Assembly: GCA_947492575.1 (NCBI GenBank)
Contig: CANLNK010000004.1
Location: 186,001-250,000 of the forward strand
Reading direction: 5' to 3'
Source: an uncultured Thalassotalea sp.
GTDB lineage: Bacteria > Pseudomonadota > Gammaproteobacteria > Enterobacterales > Alteromonadaceae
Length of the DNA stretch: 64,000 nucleotides
The translations under genes were made by a program, and so were the position numbers. Positions 51,313-62,094 of the stretch are shown in pieces. Position 1 is the first letter of the stretch, and every line of letters starts with the position of its first letter. Below the pieces are notes generated by a model. That model did not search any database. It had not been told where the DNA came from and saw only the letters and a list, made by a program, of their open reading frames with translations.

Positions 51313-52767
51313 TTAAGGGCGATAAACGTGCACATTGGCAAAACCATTGTCGTGCAAGTAAAGCGCTTGTAGCTTGCTCATCACGCCACGGTCACAATAC
51401 AACAAGTACTCTTTTGATTTATCTAAGTCGCCAAATTGCGTGCCTAACTTGAAGAAAGGAATATGAACGACGTCAACACCATCTAACTCCAATGGGTTTT
51501 CGTCTTCTTCTTCGGGGCTACGGATATCTACAACCACTGTGTTCTCGCCAATTTCAGCTAACTCTTTAATGGCATGAACTTCTTTTTCAGTTTCTTCACC
51601 GATATCACGAATATCGAAAACACGTGCTTGGTCGACAACGTTTTCTAAAATATCAAAGTCGAAGTTGCTTTCTTCTTCTTCAACTTTTGACAATACCGCT
51701 TTAACTGTCGGCTTCTTAGAGATTACACCGCAGTACTCAGGAATTGTCTTCGCGAAATCTTCTGTACCAATTTCACGCGCAATATCAATAATGTCTTGCT
51801 TATCGTACGCCGCTAAAGGACGTAAAATTAATGTCTCTGTTACACGGTCAATAACGTTTAGATTTGTTAACGTTTGGCTAGATACCTGCCCTAAAGCTTC
51901 ACCGGTAACCAATGCCTGAATATTCAGTTTGTTTGCGACCATGCTACCTGCACGCATCATCATACGTTTTAGGATAACACCCATTTGGCCGTTTTCGACT
52001 TTCTCTAGGATTTCAGCGACTACAGGGTCAAAATCAACTGCAATGAATTTCACGCGATGCGATGCACCGTATTTATTCCATAAGAAGTGGCTTACTTGTC
52101 TAACGCCAACTTCGTGGGCCGTGCCGCCAAGGTTGAAAAATAAGAAGTGCGTACGCGCCCCTTTCTTAATCATTTGGTAGCTAGATACACCTGAATCAAA
52201 ACCGCCAGACATCAAAGATAATACATCTTCTTGCGTTGCGATTGGGAAGCCGCCTAAACCTTTGTGAAGTTCAGTAACGATAAACAGCTTAGCTTTGTTG
52301 ATCTCTAGACGAATCGTTACATCTGGCTTTTTAAGTTTTACCTTCGCAGATTCAACCGCTTGGTTTAAGCCACCGCCAATGTACTGTTCTGCTTTGATAG
52401 AGTTGAATTCATGCTCGCCTGAACGCTTAACACGTACACAGAAGGTTTTGTTTTCAATCGTTTTTGCATGAACCGCCAGCGTCTTTTCAAAGATATCGTG
52501 TAAGTCAGTAAACTCATCTTGTTGAACTTCTAAGAACGAAGCAATACCTGGAATACACTTAAGGGTTTCTACTAACGCGATACGATTTTCTTCGGTATCG
52601 TTTTTAGTATTAATTTCAATGCTATCCCAGTTAAGTTGCGTGGTTACTTGCTCGTCGATACGACGTAGTACGTTCTTGATATTTGACTCAAGAATCTTAG
52701 TAAAACGTTTACGAACAGAACGACTTTTAATGGCTATTTCAGCCTGCAATTTAACGATGAATTTCAT
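51313..52767 (-). CDS. thiI: tRNA 4-thiouridine / thiazole sulfurtransferase
   Basis: This 484-residue protein has an N-terminal ferredoxin-like/THUMP region, a PP-loop ([15 protein letters not shown]) that adenylates tRNA U8, and a C-terminal rhodanese domain with the persulfide Cys in [12 protein letters not shown]. It passes sulfur from IscS to tRNA and to thiamine thiazole. I chose ATG 52767, preceded by GGGGGA at ideal spacing and matching the E. coli start MKFI; an upstream start would add 18 residues. Confidence 0.96.
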   Translation of the reverse strand: MKFIVKLQAEIAIKSRSVRKRFTKILESNIKNVLRRIDEQVTTQLNWDSIEINTKNDTEENRIALVETLKCIPGIASFLEVQQDEFTDLHDIFEKTLAVHAKTIENKTFCVRVKRSGEHEFNSIKAEQYIGGGLNQAVESAKVKLKKPDVTIRLEINKAKLFIVTELHKGLGGFPIATQEDVLSLMSGGFDSGVSSYQMIKKGARTHFLFFNLGGTAHEVGVRQVSHFLWNKYGASHRVKFIAVDFDPVVAEILEKVENGQMGVILKRMMMRAGSMVANKLNIQALVTGEALGQVSSQTLTNLNVIDRVTETLILRPLAAYDKQDIIDIAREIGTEDFAKTIPEYCGVISKKPTVKAVLSKVEEEESNFDFDILENVVDQARVFDIRDIGEETEKEVHAIKELAEIGENTVVVDIRSPEEEDENPLELDGVDVVHIPFFKLGTQFGDLDKSKEYLLYCDRGVMSKLQALYLHDNGFANVHVYRP

Positions 52768-52821
52768 TGATTTCCCCCAGCGCTGGTTTAAGTGGCGCGC
52801 ATTATACACTAGTTCAATCAA

Positions 52822-52846
52822 AAAGAGCGACTCATGGTCGCTCTTT
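52822..52846 (-). terminator. Terminator of pomAB
   Basis: AAAGAGCGAC (52822-52831) pairs with GTCGCTCTTT (52837-52846), and five T follow on the minus strand. It separates pomB from thiI. Confidence 0.85.
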
Positions 52847-52917
52847 CGATTTGCATATAGAGATTAGCTACCACTAATCCTGTATTAACGTCCCTGTATT
52901 AGCGCGTTTTAAATCAA

Positions 52918-53874
52918 CTAATTTGCTGACTCACTAATTGAGATTGGCTCAGTTACTTTCGCCTTACCTTGGTTAATTGATATCTCAACACGACGATTAC
53001 GACGACGGTTAAGCGCGTTAGTGTTCGGCACTAGCGGCCTTGTGTCAGCATGGCCAACAACCATTAGTCGCGTCGGGTCAAACCCCGTCACTTTCACCAT
53101 TTCATGGGCAATTGCTACTGCACGCTGACTCGATAAGTCCCAGTTTGAACGATAAAGCTCACTGCTAATACCTTGGTTATCCGTATTACCCGAAATCATA
53201 ATTTCGCCCGGTACGGTATTTAACAACTCGCCAATATCTTGGATTATCGGTTTAAACTTCGGCTGCAAAAACGCAGAACCTGATGGGAATGAGCCGTTCT
53301 CGCGGATGCGAATAGTAATTTGCTGACCTAATGATTCAAGTTCAATCGCACCGTCTTGAATCTGCTGTTCAAGCTGTTCAGCAATTTTCTTCACTAGCTC
53401 ATTCACTTGCTCTTGTTGAGCTTGTTCAAGCTGCTCTTGTGCTTGCTGAATTTGCTGTTGTGACATTTGTGAGTCAGTACTTTGCGACTGACCACCACGC
53501 TCAGTACCGCGCTGCTCTTGGCGACCACCTGCAGACGTTTCATCACCCGCTTGGAACTCCAACATTTGCTGGGTCATTTCCATAGTCTGCTGTTGAATCA
53601 CTTCAATAGGCGTTGGCTCAGGCTTACCTGGTCTAAACTCTTGCGCGATTATGCTAGTACCTTTCGGGATGTCTTTGACCTCAATTTTATTTTGCACACC
53701 AAAGGCAAACTTCATCGAGCCTGCAATTTGCTTAAACTTCAATACATCCATCTCGGAGAAAGACAGTAGTAATACGAAGAAACACATCAGCAGTGACATT
53801 AAATCAGCGAAAGTACCCATCCACGCCGGCAAACCTGCGGGTGGGCACTTACACTCTGGAGGAGGGCTAGACAT
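52918..53874 (-). CDS. pomB: Sodium-driven flagellar stator protein PomB
   Basis: This 318-residue stator subunit has one N-terminal membrane helix (TFADLMSLLMCFFVLLLSFS) with the ion-binding Asp24. A glutamine-rich linker (about 115-150) and a C-terminal OmpA-like peptidoglycan-binding domain follow (NTDNQGISSELYRSNWDLSSQR, VVGHADTRPL). The opening PECKCPPAGLPAWMG and VKDIPKGTSIIAQEF match Vibrio PomB, not MotB. It anchors the motor to the cell wall and conducts Na+. It lies 11 bp after pomA. Confidence 0.95.
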   Translation of the reverse strand: MSSPPPECKCPPAGLPAWMGTFADLMSLLMCFFVLLLSFSEMDVLKFKQIAGSMKFAFGVQNKIEVKDIPKGTSIIAQEFRPGKPEPTPIEVIQQQTMEMTQQMLEFQAGDETSAGGRQEQRGTERGGQSQSTDSQMSQQQIQQAQEQLEQAQQEQVNELVKKIAEQLEQQIQDGAIELESLGQQITIRIRENGSFPSGSAFLQPKFKPIIQDIGELLNTVPGEIMISGNTDNQGISSELYRSNWDLSSQRAVAIAHEMVKVTGFDPTRLMVVGHADTRPLVPNTNALNRRRNRRVEISINQGKAKVTEPISISESAN

Positions 53875-53885
53875 AGACTAAGCTC

Positions 53886-54650
53886 CTACTCTTCCGTGGT
53901 ATCTATGGCACGCTTGCCAGACGCAAGATAGTTCTTCAGTAACCCTTCGATTACGCGAGGGTTCTGACCGTCCTGAATGCCAAGTACCGCATCAAGAATC
54001 AAGTTTTGGTTAAGCTTCTCTTCTTCCATACGAAGCTTGAGTTTGTTTGCAATTGGAATGGCAATTACGTTAGCGAGGAAAGCACCATATAGTGTTGTTA
54101 AAAGTGCAACCGCCATCGCAGGGCCGATAGCCTTTGGATCATCCATGTTTGAAAGCATCGCAACCAGACCGATTAGCGTACCGATCATCCCCATTGCAGG
54201 GGCTACTTCCGCTAAGCCCATCAACATGCCAACACCTGTTTCGTGTCGTTCTGTTGTCAAACTAATATCTTTCTGTAGCGTGCCACGAACAACATCACCA
54301 TCATGGCCATCAACTAACATGTCGACGCCCTTTTGCATAAATTCGTTTGAGATTTCGGCCTCTTCTAGGGCAAGGAAACCACCTTTACGAGCCGCATCAG
54401 CCATTTCTACTGACTTTTCGATTAGCTCTTCAGGTTTTTCTATTTTGAACATAAAGGCTTTACCGATGATTTTGCCGATGGTAAAGAATTGCCCCATATT
54501 GTAGTTAGACAGTACAACGAAAATTGAACCACAGAATACGATCAAGATTGATTGCGTATCGACGAACATCGAAATGTCACCGCCGAGAATCATTGCCATC
54601 ACTATGAAACCGATAGCGCCAAGCATCCCAACCAGCGTAGCTAAATCCAC
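53886..54650 (-). CDS. pomA: Sodium-driven flagellar stator protein PomA
   Basis: This 254-residue membrane protein has four helices and a large cytoplasmic loop that touches the rotor. The MDLATLVGMLGAIGF start, EMADAARKGGFLALEE, VAPAMGMIGTLIGLVAML and LNRN-like NPRVIEGLLKNYL follow Vibrio PomA closely. With PomB it forms the sodium channel that turns the polar flagellum. Chemoreceptors at 20,053 and 58,057 act upstream in the same behaviour. Confidence 0.95.
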   Translation of the reverse strand: MDLATLVGMLGAIGFIVMAMILGGDISMFVDTQSILIVFCGSIFVVLSNYNMGQFFTIGKIIGKAFMFKIEKPEELIEKSVEMADAARKGGFLALEEAEISNEFMQKGVDMLVDGHDGDVVRGTLQKDISLTTERHETGVGMLMGLAEVAPAMGMIGTLIGLVAMLSNMDDPKAIGPAMAVALLTTLYGAFLANVIAIPIANKLKLRMEEEKLNQNLILDAVLGIQDGQNPRVIEGLLKNYLASGKRAIDTTEE

Positions 54651-54867
54651 AAAAGCCTCCTAAATAGTGTCTTTAACGACAAAAACTCATTTGATAATAC
54701 ATTATCAAATCATTATTCGCGAATAGTAATATTGATATTATCGCCCTAGTCGTCAATAACTTAACTGAATTTACTATAGTTTTGACATTTTAACTTTAAT
54801 TGACGTTGTGCCGCCTGTGTTGTACCTTTGCGCCTAATTCTCTCGGGATAATTTAAACGTTGAAATA

Positions 54868-55110
54868 ATGGCTAAAAAGAAAATTGAAAATTTAAGCTTC
54901 GAAGAGGCACTTACTGAGCTCGACACCCTTGTCCAGCAGTTAGAGCAAGGCGACTTAAGTCTTGAAGACTCTATGTCGACGTTTGAGCGAGGTTTAAAGC
55001 TTAGCCAGTTGAGCCAACAAAAATTAAAAGATGCCGAGCAAAAGATACAAATCCTAATGACACAAAATGGTCAGCAAGGACTTACCGATTTCGACGCTTC
55101 TGAGAGCTAA
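54868..55110 (+). CDS. xseB: Exodeoxyribonuclease VII small subunit
   Basis: This 80-residue coiled-coil subunit (LSFEEALTELDTLVQQLEQGDLSLEDSM..FERGLKLSQ) binds XseA to form an exonuclease that degrades single-stranded DNA. It is first in the xseB-ispA-dxs operon and lies divergent to pomA. The length is standard. Confidence 0.96.
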   Translation: MAKKKIENLSFEEALTELDTLVQQLEQGDLSLEDSMSTFERGLKLSQLSQQKLKDAEQKIQILMTQNGQQGLTDFDASES

Positions 55111-55112
55111 TC

Positions 55113-56003
55113 GTGAGCGAGTTATCTCAACTTACCGAGTTACAATCACGGGTAAACCAATTACTCACTGAAAAGCTCGACACGCTACCTGTTAATGACG
55201 AAAAGTTGCTTGAAGCAATGCGCTATGGCCTACTTATTGGCGGTAAACGCATGCGCCCTTACCTTGCCTATATAACGGGTGAAACTGTTGGTGCAGAACA
55301 AAACGACATTGATGGTGTTTCATGTGCGTTAGAATGTATTCACGCCTACTCGCTATTGCACGACGATTTACCAGCTATGGATGATGATGACTTGCGTCGT
55401 GGCAAACCGACATGCCATAAAGCATTTGATGAAGCGACTGCTATCCTAGCTGGTGATGCATTACAAACGCTAGCATTCGACTTTTTAGCCAACCACAATT
55501 TTTCAACGCATGTTCAAAACAAACGCTTTGAGTTATTAAAGCAACTTGTTGCAGCGTCTGGCTATCAGGGCATGTGTGGTGGTCAAGCACTGGATTTGAG
55601 TGCAACAGACAAAGCCATTTCGCTTGCTGAATTAGAACAAGTTCACGCCCTTAAAACTGGTGCACTACTAAAAGCTTCTGTCTTAATGGCCGCAGAATGT
55701 AGCCCTACCATTTCAGAAGAACAAAAAACCTTGTTGGCCAAATATGCCGAATTAGTTGGTTTGGCGTACCAAGTTCAAGACGACATCATCGACATCACAT
55801 CAAGTGAAGAAGAGCTGGGTAAACCAAAGGGTTCAGATGTCGCTGCGAACAAATCTACCTATCCGGCGTTACTTGGACTAGAAGGCGCGCAACAAAAAGC
55901 CCAAGACTTATACCAAGAATCACTTCAAGCTTTAGCCAGTTTGCCCTACAATACGCAGACTTTGGCTGACTTTGCGACATTCATTATTCGTCGCACTCAC
56001 TAA
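55113..56003 (+). CDS. ispA: Farnesyl diphosphate synthase
   Basis: This 296-residue prenyltransferase condenses IPP with DMAPP and GPP to farnesyl diphosphate. The two aspartate-rich metal motifs are visible as DDLPAMDDDDLRRGKPT and DDIID, along with GGKRMRPYL and GGQALDL. GTG 55113 starts 2 bp after xseB. It acts downstream of Dxs, encoded next. Confidence 0.96.
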   Translation: MSELSQLTELQSRVNQLLTEKLDTLPVNDEKLLEAMRYGLLIGGKRMRPYLAYITGETVGAEQNDIDGVSCALECIHAYSLLHDDLPAMDDDDLRRGKPTCHKAFDEATAILAGDALQTLAFDFLANHNFSTHVQNKRFELLKQLVAASGYQGMCGGQALDLSATDKAISLAELEQVHALKTGALLKASVLMAAECSPTISEEQKTLLAKYAELVGLAYQVQDDIIDITSSEEELGKPKGSDVAANKSTYPALLGLEGAQQKAQDLYQESLQALASLPYNTQTLADFATFIIRRTH

Positions 56004-56036
56004 TATTAGTTACTACAAGTTGATACAAGAATTACT

Positions 56037-57899
56037 ATGACCATAAACCTTGCTGATTACCCGCTATTATCAACAATTGATACGCCTGACGAGTTGCGCT
56101 TAATGCAACAGGAGCAGCTACCTCAAGTCAGCGAAGAATTGCGTAGTTACTTATTAAATTCAGTAAGTAAAAGTAGTGGTCACTTTGCTTCGGGACTTGG
56201 CACTATCGAACTCACGGTAGCCTTGCATTATGTTTACAACACGCCATTTGATCATCTTATCTGGGATGTTGGCCATCAAGCGTATCCGCACAAAATATTA
56301 ACCGGTCGCCGTAATAAGTTGCATACGATTCGTCAAAAGGAAGGTTTACACCCGTTCCCATGGCGTGAAGAAAGCGAATATGACGTACTGAGTGTTGGTC
56401 ACTCGAGTACATCTATCTCAGCTGCGCTGGGTTTGGCTGTAGCAGCAGAGAAAGAAGGAAAAGACCGTAAAGTGGTTGCTGTTATTGGTGATGGTGCGAT
56501 GACCGCTGGTATGGCATTTGAGGCATTAAACCACGCAGGCGATATTCACAAAGACATGTTGGTTATCTTAAATGATAACGAAATGTCAATTTCAGAAAAT
56601 GTAGGCGCGTTAAACAACCACCTAGCAAAAATGCTATCAGGTAGTTTTTACACTGGTTTTAGAGAAGGTAGTAAAAAGCTACTTAACAACATTCCACCAA
56701 TTAAAGAACTTGCCAGCCGTGCAGAAGAACACTTAAAAGGCATGGTAGTTCCTAGCACCTTCTTCGAAGAATTAGGTTTCAACTACATCGGCCCAATTGA
56801 TGGCCATGATGTTAATGGTTTAGTTGATACCATCCGAAATATGCGCTCTTTGAAAGGACCACAGATCCTTCATATAGCAACTAAGAAAGGTAAAGGTTAC
56901 CAAGCGGCAGAGCAAGATCCGATTAAGTATCATGCGGTACCAAAATTTAACCCCGCCGATACATCGTTACCTAAAAGCGCTCCAAGTTTGCCAACCTATT
57001 CGCAAATTTTTGGCGACTGGTTATGTAAGATGGCAGAGGCTGACAGCAAGCTAATGGCGATTACGCCTGCAATGCGTGAAGGTTCGGGTATGGTTGAATT
57101 TAGCCAACGTTTTCCTGAGCAATACTTCGATGTTGCGATTGCAGAGCAACATGCAGTCACATATGGTGCTGGTTTAGCGATTGGTGGTTACAACCCAGTA
57201 GTTGCTATTTACTCTAGCTTCTTACAGCGTGGCTATGACCAATTAATTCACGATGTGGCTATTCAAAACTTACCTGTATTGTTCGCTGTTGATCGTGCGG
57301 GTATTGTTGGTGCCGATGGCCCAACGCACCAAGGTGCATTTGATTTAAGCTTTATGCGCTGCATTCCAAACATGGTCATCATGACACCGTCAGATGAACG
57401 TGAATGTCAATTAATGCTTACCACTGGCCACAAGCATAATGGCCCAGCTGCTGTTCGCTACCCTCGTGGCAGCGGTACAGGAGAAACTCTGCCGAACATC
57501 GATGAAACCATTGAACTCGGTAAAGGTATCGTTAAACGCGAAGGACAATCGATTGCTCTGCTTAACTTCGGCACTATGCTGGGCGAGGCGAATAAAGCAG
57601 CTGAAGCGTTAAATGCCACACTAGCAGACATGCGTTTTGTTAAACCACTTGATGAAGCGCTTATTCTTGAGCTAATCGAAAGTCATGATGTGTTAGTCAC
57701 AATCGAAGACAATGCGATTGCAGGCGGTGCAGGTTCAGCGGTTAACGAATTTATATTAAGCAAAGGACTACCAGTTAAAATGCTTAACATCGGTTTACCT
57801 GATAGCTTTATCAAGCACGGTACACAAGCAGAAATCCATCAAGAACTGGGGTTAGACTGCGAAGGTATCGTCACTAAAGTTAACGAATTTATGGGCTAA
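56037..57899 (+). CDS. dxs: 1-deoxy-D-xylulose-5-phosphate synthase
   Basis: This 620-residue thiamine-diphosphate enzyme joins pyruvate and glyceraldehyde 3-phosphate, the first step of the MEP isoprenoid pathway. Family sites are the ThDP motif [18 protein letters not shown]...[16 protein letters not shown], and [19 protein letters not shown]. The length equals the E. coli enzyme (620). It is the third gene of the operon and ends at a strong terminator. Confidence 0.97.
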   Translation: MTINLADYPLLSTIDTPDELRLMQQEQLPQVSEELRSYLLNSVSKSSGHFASGLGTIELTVALHYVYNTPFDHLIWDVGHQAYPHKILTGRRNKLHTIRQKEGLHPFPWREESEYDVLSVGHSSTSISAALGLAVAAEKEGKDRKVVAVIGDGAMTAGMAFEALNHAGDIHKDMLVILNDNEMSISENVGALNNHLAKMLSGSFYTGFREGSKKLLNNIPPIKELASRAEEHLKGMVVPSTFFEELGFNYIGPIDGHDVNGLVDTIRNMRSLKGPQILHIATKKGKGYQAAEQDPIKYHAVPKFNPADTSLPKSAPSLPTYSQIFGDWLCKMAEADSKLMAITPAMREGSGMVEFSQRFPEQYFDVAIAEQHAVTYGAGLAIGGYNPVVAIYSSFLQRGYDQLIHDVAIQNLPVLFAVDRAGIVGADGPTHQGAFDLSFMRCIPNMVIMTPSDERECQLMLTTGHKHNGPAAVRYPRGSGTGETLPNIDETIELGKGIVKREGQSIALLNFGTMLGEANKAAEALNATLADMRFVKPLDEALILELIESHDVLVTIEDNAIAGGAGSAVNEFILSKGLPVKMLNIGLPDSFIKHGTQAEIHQELGLDCEGIVTKVNEFMG

Positions 57900-57945
57900 A
57901 TACCTAGCGCGTTTCGAATTCTATTTACGAGAACGTCGTTCCAAT

Positions 57946-57972
57946 AAAAAAGCCGCTAATGCGGCTTTTTTT
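57946..57972 (+). terminator. Terminator of xseB-ispA-dxs
   Basis: AAAAAAGCCGC (57946-57956), loop TAAT, and GCGGC followed by seven T (to 57972). Confidence 0.92.
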
Positions 57973-58021
57973 GATTTAATTACCTGACGCCTATCTAATA
58001 ATTAAATAGTACTTACCTAGC

Positions 58022-58063
58022 GCCTAGCTAATGCCTAGCTAATGCCTAGCTAATGCCTAGCTC
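58022..58063. repeat. 11-bp minisatellite
   Basis: GCCTAGCTAAT occurs three times in tandem from 58,022, with a partial fourth (GCCTAGCTC). The last unit overlaps the stop codon of the chemoreceptor gene, so length change would alter only the untranslated end. Confidence 0.85.
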
Positions 58064-60081
58064 ACGGTAAACGCATCTACGGCACTTTCTAATTGTTTAG
58101 CAAGTGAGGCTACTTCCTGACTATACGTCAGCGTCGTATTAGAGCGCTCGCTACTTTGCTGACTCACATCAGACACCTTAATGATACTCGCGTTAATATT
58201 ATTACTTAAATCATTTTGTTGATGAGCAGCAGCCGAAATATCACCACTAAGTGAATGCATTTGCTCAATAGCGACACTAATACTTGATAAGGTCGTTAAT
58301 AACTGCTGAGTATCTTGATGGCAGTCTTGTGCGCCCGATTTACCTTGTTCGATATCAGAAACAACGCTGCCAGTTTGCTGCTGCAAAGATTCTATCATGG
58401 CATTTATTTCTGCTGTTGATTCTTGCGTGCGACTGGCAAGCATTCTTACCTCGTCAGCTACGACAGAGAACCCTCGGCCAGCCTCACCTGCTCTAGCCGC
58501 TTCAATCGCTGCATTTAAGGCAAGTAAGTTTGTCTGGTCGGCAATGCTTTGAATAGTTTCCAGGATACTACTAATGTTTGTTGCTTCCTGATTCAATACC
58601 GCCATGCGCTCTGCCGCACCATCTAATAAACCACTCAGGTTAGATATCTTGCCAGCGGTGCTGTTCGCCTGTGTTTTCAATTCATTACTGCGGCTAAGCG
58701 CATCGGTCATTTGCTGCTCTGCATCGCCTGACTTGGCCAATACATCATCGGCATTGCTACTCAGCGCCTGCGTCATGTCGGTCATCTCGCTCACCGTTTC
58801 TTGTTGTGAGCCCAATGACACAGCTACAGATTGAAGCTCACTCTCCGATTGGTTGGCAGCTAAGTTAAGCGCAGATGAGTTTTGACCAATTTCAGCAATA
58901 AGTGCTTTAAGGTGAGACACTACCGAATTAACGTTGTTTGATAGTTGGCCGTATTCGTCTTCACTTTCAACGTTGAGTTGCTTAGACAAGTTACCATTGG
59001 CGATATCATTAAGAATGTGATTAATTCGCGTTAACGGAGTGATCATCGCTCGAATAGTTATAAACGCAATCACGACACTGGCGCCAATGCTTACCAACAA
59101 GGTTATTATTGTAATCATCTGGCCATTGCCTACGAAATCAAACACCTCTTGTTGTAAGTAGCTCAAGTTATTATCGACCGTTTCAAGCATTGCCACTACA
59201 GTCGCAATGGCCTGTTCAACTTGCTCGTTAGACAGTTGCGTTGCTTGTGTTAATTTGGCCTGCTCTGCTAACTGAGCTAACTTGATGTCAAAAACATTAT
59301 CACTGCCTGTTAGCAATACTTTTGACTTTTCAAACTCTTCGACAAAAAGCTCGATGATACCGTCAGTATTATAATCTTCTCCTAATCGTACGAGATAGCT
59401 GATCTGCTGATCGATATTGCCAATGGCTTGTAGAATAACCTCCTGGCTTGCTTCAACTTCAGCTGTTTCAGTAAGAATTAGGACACTTTTAGTCGCGTCA
59501 GTGACATTGATCAGCCAACCTTCAATTTGGCCCGCGGCACCAGCGATCCTATCAATCATGGCTTGCTGTTCATAATCTTCTAAATAAGTTAGATCGACAA
59601 GCAAAGCAGCAGCTTCATCCAAATGAAGGTTTAACCCTTCCTCAAGCTCACTCAATTGTTTTTTATAGGCCACCAAGCGAGAGTCATGAGCAAACATTCG
59701 ATGCACAGTTTGGTCGAATGCTTGATACTGACCTTCAAAAGACTTCAACTGCTTTGCTGTACGTTCATCAAGAGACAAGGCCAGTAACTGCTGTTTGTGA
59801 TTGTTAAGTTGTATGCCTTGAGCAACGAAAGCTTGTTCTAGCGCTTCCAAAGCTTGAAGGTTTGCTTGTGATGATATTTGAGAAGCTTGCTTGGCTTGAG
59901 TAAGCAACTTTACTTGGATTGCATTGCTTTCCCTTTGAATTGGCAATGCTAACTGGTCAACTTGTGTTGTCGCTTTTTCGATATTCGCCAAAATAGCTAT
60001 AGAGCTAACACTGGCAAGTATCAGCAACAATAGAATAACTGTGAACCCTATGATGATCTTATGAGCGATCTTTAAGTTCAT
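58057..60081 (-). CDS. Methyl-accepting chemotaxis protein
   Basis: This 674-residue transmembrane chemoreceptor has TM1 ([22 protein letters not shown]) and a large helical periplasmic sensing domain (about 35-320). TM2 ([18 protein letters not shown]), a HAMP segment and a cytoplasmic rod with the conserved tip [32 protein letters not shown] follow. The ligand is unknown; the sensing domain is long and coiled-coil like. It is a single gene. Confidence 0.93.
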   Translation of the reverse strand: MNLKIAHKIIIGFTVILLLLILASVSSIAILANIEKATTQVDQLALPIQRESNAIQVKLLTQAKQASQISSQANLQALEALEQAFVAQGIQLNNHKQQLLALSLDERTAKQLKSFEGQYQAFDQTVHRMFAHDSRLVAYKKQLSELEEGLNLHLDEAAALLVDLTYLEDYEQQAMIDRIAGAAGQIEGWLINVTDATKSVLILTETAEVEASQEVILQAIGNIDQQISYLVRLGEDYNTDGIIELFVEEFEKSKVLLTGSDNVFDIKLAQLAEQAKLTQATQLSNEQVEQAIATVVAMLETVDNNLSYLQQEVFDFVGNGQMITIITLLVSIGASVVIAFITIRAMITPLTRINHILNDIANGNLSKQLNVESEDEYGQLSNNVNSVVSHLKALIAEIGQNSSALNLAANQSESELQSVAVSLGSQQETVSEMTDMTQALSSNADDVLAKSGDAEQQMTDALSRSNELKTQANSTAGKISNLSGLLDGAAERMAVLNQEATNISSILETIQSIADQTNLLALNAAIEAARAGEAGRGFSVVADEVRMLASRTQESTAEINAMIESLQQQTGSVVSDIEQGKSGAQDCHQDTQQLLTTLSSISVAIEQMHSLSGDISAAAHQQNDLSNNINASIIKVSDVSQQSSERSNTTLTYSQEVASLAKQLESAVDAFTVS

Positions 60082-60257
60082 TTCAACACCTACTACTTTA
60101 CTTTATTGCAATAATTATACTTTTTGTCGGTCTTCGCCAACTGCGCTGACCAGTATGTAAAATAGTTAACGGCTTGTATACATATTTATTACATTTAATG
60201 GGTATAGAAACTACGATAAGAGTATATGTCGTTTGAAATTTGAAACCTTTAGATAAT

Positions 60258-60287
60258 AAAAAACCACCTATCTTAAGGTGGTTTTTT
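60258..60287 (-). terminator. Terminator of the rib operon
   Basis: AAAAAACCACCT (60258-60269) pairs with AGGTGGTTTTTT (60276-60287) around ATCTTA, 26 bp past the ribBA stop. Confidence 0.92.
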
Positions 60288-60312
60288 ATCTGAGAATTTT
60301 ACGTCTTTATCG

Positions 60313-61422
60313 TTATTCTTGGATGTATTCAACAACTTCCAAACCAAATCCAGATAGCGAGTGATATTTCGTTTGAGAGCTCAGTAAGCGCATTTTTCCA
60401 ACGCCTAAGTCAGCTAATATTTGTGAGCCAACACCAACATTACGCGACCCTACGTGGCGCTTAACTTCTTTAATCGTCTCACCAGCGTCTAACTTGGCAT
60501 ATTTCTGTACTTGCTCAATTAAACTATCAGGCGACTCATGTTTACCAAGTAATACCAATACGCCGCCTTCATCTGCAATACGTGATAACGCATCGCCAAT
60601 TGGCCACTTGTTAATGCTGTCACGTTGGCTAAAGAGTAAATCTCTGAAAGTGTTTTCTAAATGTACTCTCACTAATGTTGGATTGTCTGGCGTTATCTCA
60701 CCTTTGGTCAAAGCAAAATGCGCTTGGCCATCAATGGTGTCTTTAAATACGGTTAAATCGAACTCACCAAACGACGTCGGTAACTTACATTGAGAAACGC
60801 GCTCAATCGTCGTTTCATTCGCGTTGCGGTATTCAATAAGGTCAGCAATCGTACCAATTTTTAAGTCATGCTTCTCAGCAATTTTTTCAAGATCCGGGCG
60901 ACGTGCCATGGTGCCGTCTTCATTAAGAATCTCAACAATTACGGCCGCTGGCTCTAAGCCAGCTAAACGCGCCAAATCTACACCTGCCTCTGTATGACCA
61001 GCTCTGTTTAAAACGCCACCATCTTTAGCAATTAGTGGGAAAATATGGCCTGGTTGCACGATAGAGTTTTCATCTGCATTTGGTCCAACAGCGGCAAGAA
61101 TTGTTGTTGCGCGGTCTGCTGCAGAAATACCTGTTGTTACCCCTTCAGCAGCTTCAATAGAAACAGTGAAATTAGTGGTAAATTGCGCATCATTCTTATC
61201 CACCATTAGTGGTAGTTTTAACGTTTCACAGCGTTGACGTGACATCGGCAAACAAATCAATCCACGGCCATGAGTAGCCATGAAGTTAATTGCTTCTGGA
61301 GTAACGAGCTCAGCTGCCATGATGAAGTCACCTTCATTTTCGCGATCTTCGTCATCCATCAAGATCACCATCTTACCTTGCTTGATGTCTTCTATAATTG
61401 CTTGTGGCGTATGTAATTGCAT
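60313..61422 (-). CDS. ribBA: DHBP synthase with degenerate GTP cyclohydrolase II domain
   Basis: This 369-residue protein makes 3,4-dihydroxy-2-butanone 4-phosphate for riboflavin. The RibB half (1-200) is intact: [30 protein letters not shown] and [16 protein letters not shown]. The C-terminal half follows the RibA fold, but the zinc ligands are missing: where a canonical enzyme has a C-x-x-G...LRCDCG stretch, this reads [18 protein letters not shown] cyclohydrolase activity is therefore unlikely, and a separate ribA is expected elsewhere. It is last in nrdR-ribD-ribE-ribBA. Confidence 0.93.
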   Translation of the reverse strand: MQLHTPQAIIEDIKQGKMVILMDDEDRENEGDFIMAAELVTPEAINFMATHGRGLICLPMSRQRCETLKLPLMVDKNDAQFTTNFTVSIEAAEGVTTGISAADRATTILAAVGPNADENSIVQPGHIFPLIAKDGGVLNRAGHTEAGVDLARLAGLEPAAVIVEILNEDGTMARRPDLEKIAEKHDLKIGTIADLIEYRNANETTIERVSQCKLPTSFGEFDLTVFKDTIDGQAHFALTKGEITPDNPTLVRVHLENTFRDLLFSQRDSINKWPIGDALSRIADEGGVLVLLGKHESPDSLIEQVQKYAKLDAGETIKEVKRHVGSRNVGVGSQILADLGVGKMRLLSSQTKYHSLSGFGLEVVEYIQE

Positions 61423-61435
61423 GAATGCCTCTTTA

Positions 61436-62092
61436 TTATTTAATAAAACCGCTGCGGGCTAGCAGCTCGTGCGTCACGCCTGACGGCGCGCCTGCATTGT
61501 GTTTGGTCGTCAGTAGGCGCTCAATATAGCGCGCCATCACGTCTACTTCTATGTTCACCTTTGTGCCAGCTTGGTATTGCGTGATAATGGTTTCTTCAGC
61601 AGTATGAGGCACTATCGTTAAACGAAAGCTACTGTCAGTAATGCTATTTACCGTTAGACTCACGCCATCAATGGTTATTGAGCCCTTTTCAGCAATGTAA
61701 GGTGCAATCTCTTCGCTCATGTTAAGCCAGTACTCAACACTGTTGCCGCTTGGTGTAATCGAGATAATTTCACTTACCGCATCAACATGCCCAGAAACAA
61801 TGTGCCCGCCGAATCGCGTCGTCGGCAACATCGCTTTTTCAAGATTTACTCGTTGCCCAACCTGATAATTAGCAAAACCTGTGCGCTTGAGTGTTTCTGT
61901 TGAAACATCAGCACTAAAAGAGTGACTGTCAAAGTCAACGACGGTCAAACAAATACCATTAGTAGCAATTGAGTCACCCAATTTCACGTCACCCATATCT
62001 AGTTTGCCAACAGCGATATCGATTCGCGCACCTTGGCTGTTGATATTGATTGCTTTGATTGAACCGATAGCTTCGATTATTCCGGTAAACAT
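61436..62092 (-). CDS. ribE: Riboflavin synthase, alpha chain
   Basis: This 218-residue enzyme disproportionates two lumazines into riboflavin. It has the two repeated barrels, with [12 protein letters not shown] at the start, [13 protein letters not shown] and [13 protein letters not shown] in matching places, and [10 protein letters not shown]. It begins 2 bp after ribD. Some nomenclatures call this gene ribC. Confidence 0.95.
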   Translation of the reverse strand: MFTGIIEAIGSIKAININSQGARIDIAVGKLDMGDVKLGDSIATNGICLTVVDFDSHSFSADVSTETLKRTGFANYQVGQRVNLEKAMLPTTRFGGHIVSGHVDAVSEIISITPSGNSVEYWLNMSEEIAPYIAEKGSITIDGVSLTVNSITDSSFRLTIVPHTAEETIITQYQAGTKVNIEVDVMARYIERLLTTKHNAGAPSGVTHELLARSGFIK

Positions 62093-62094
62093 GT

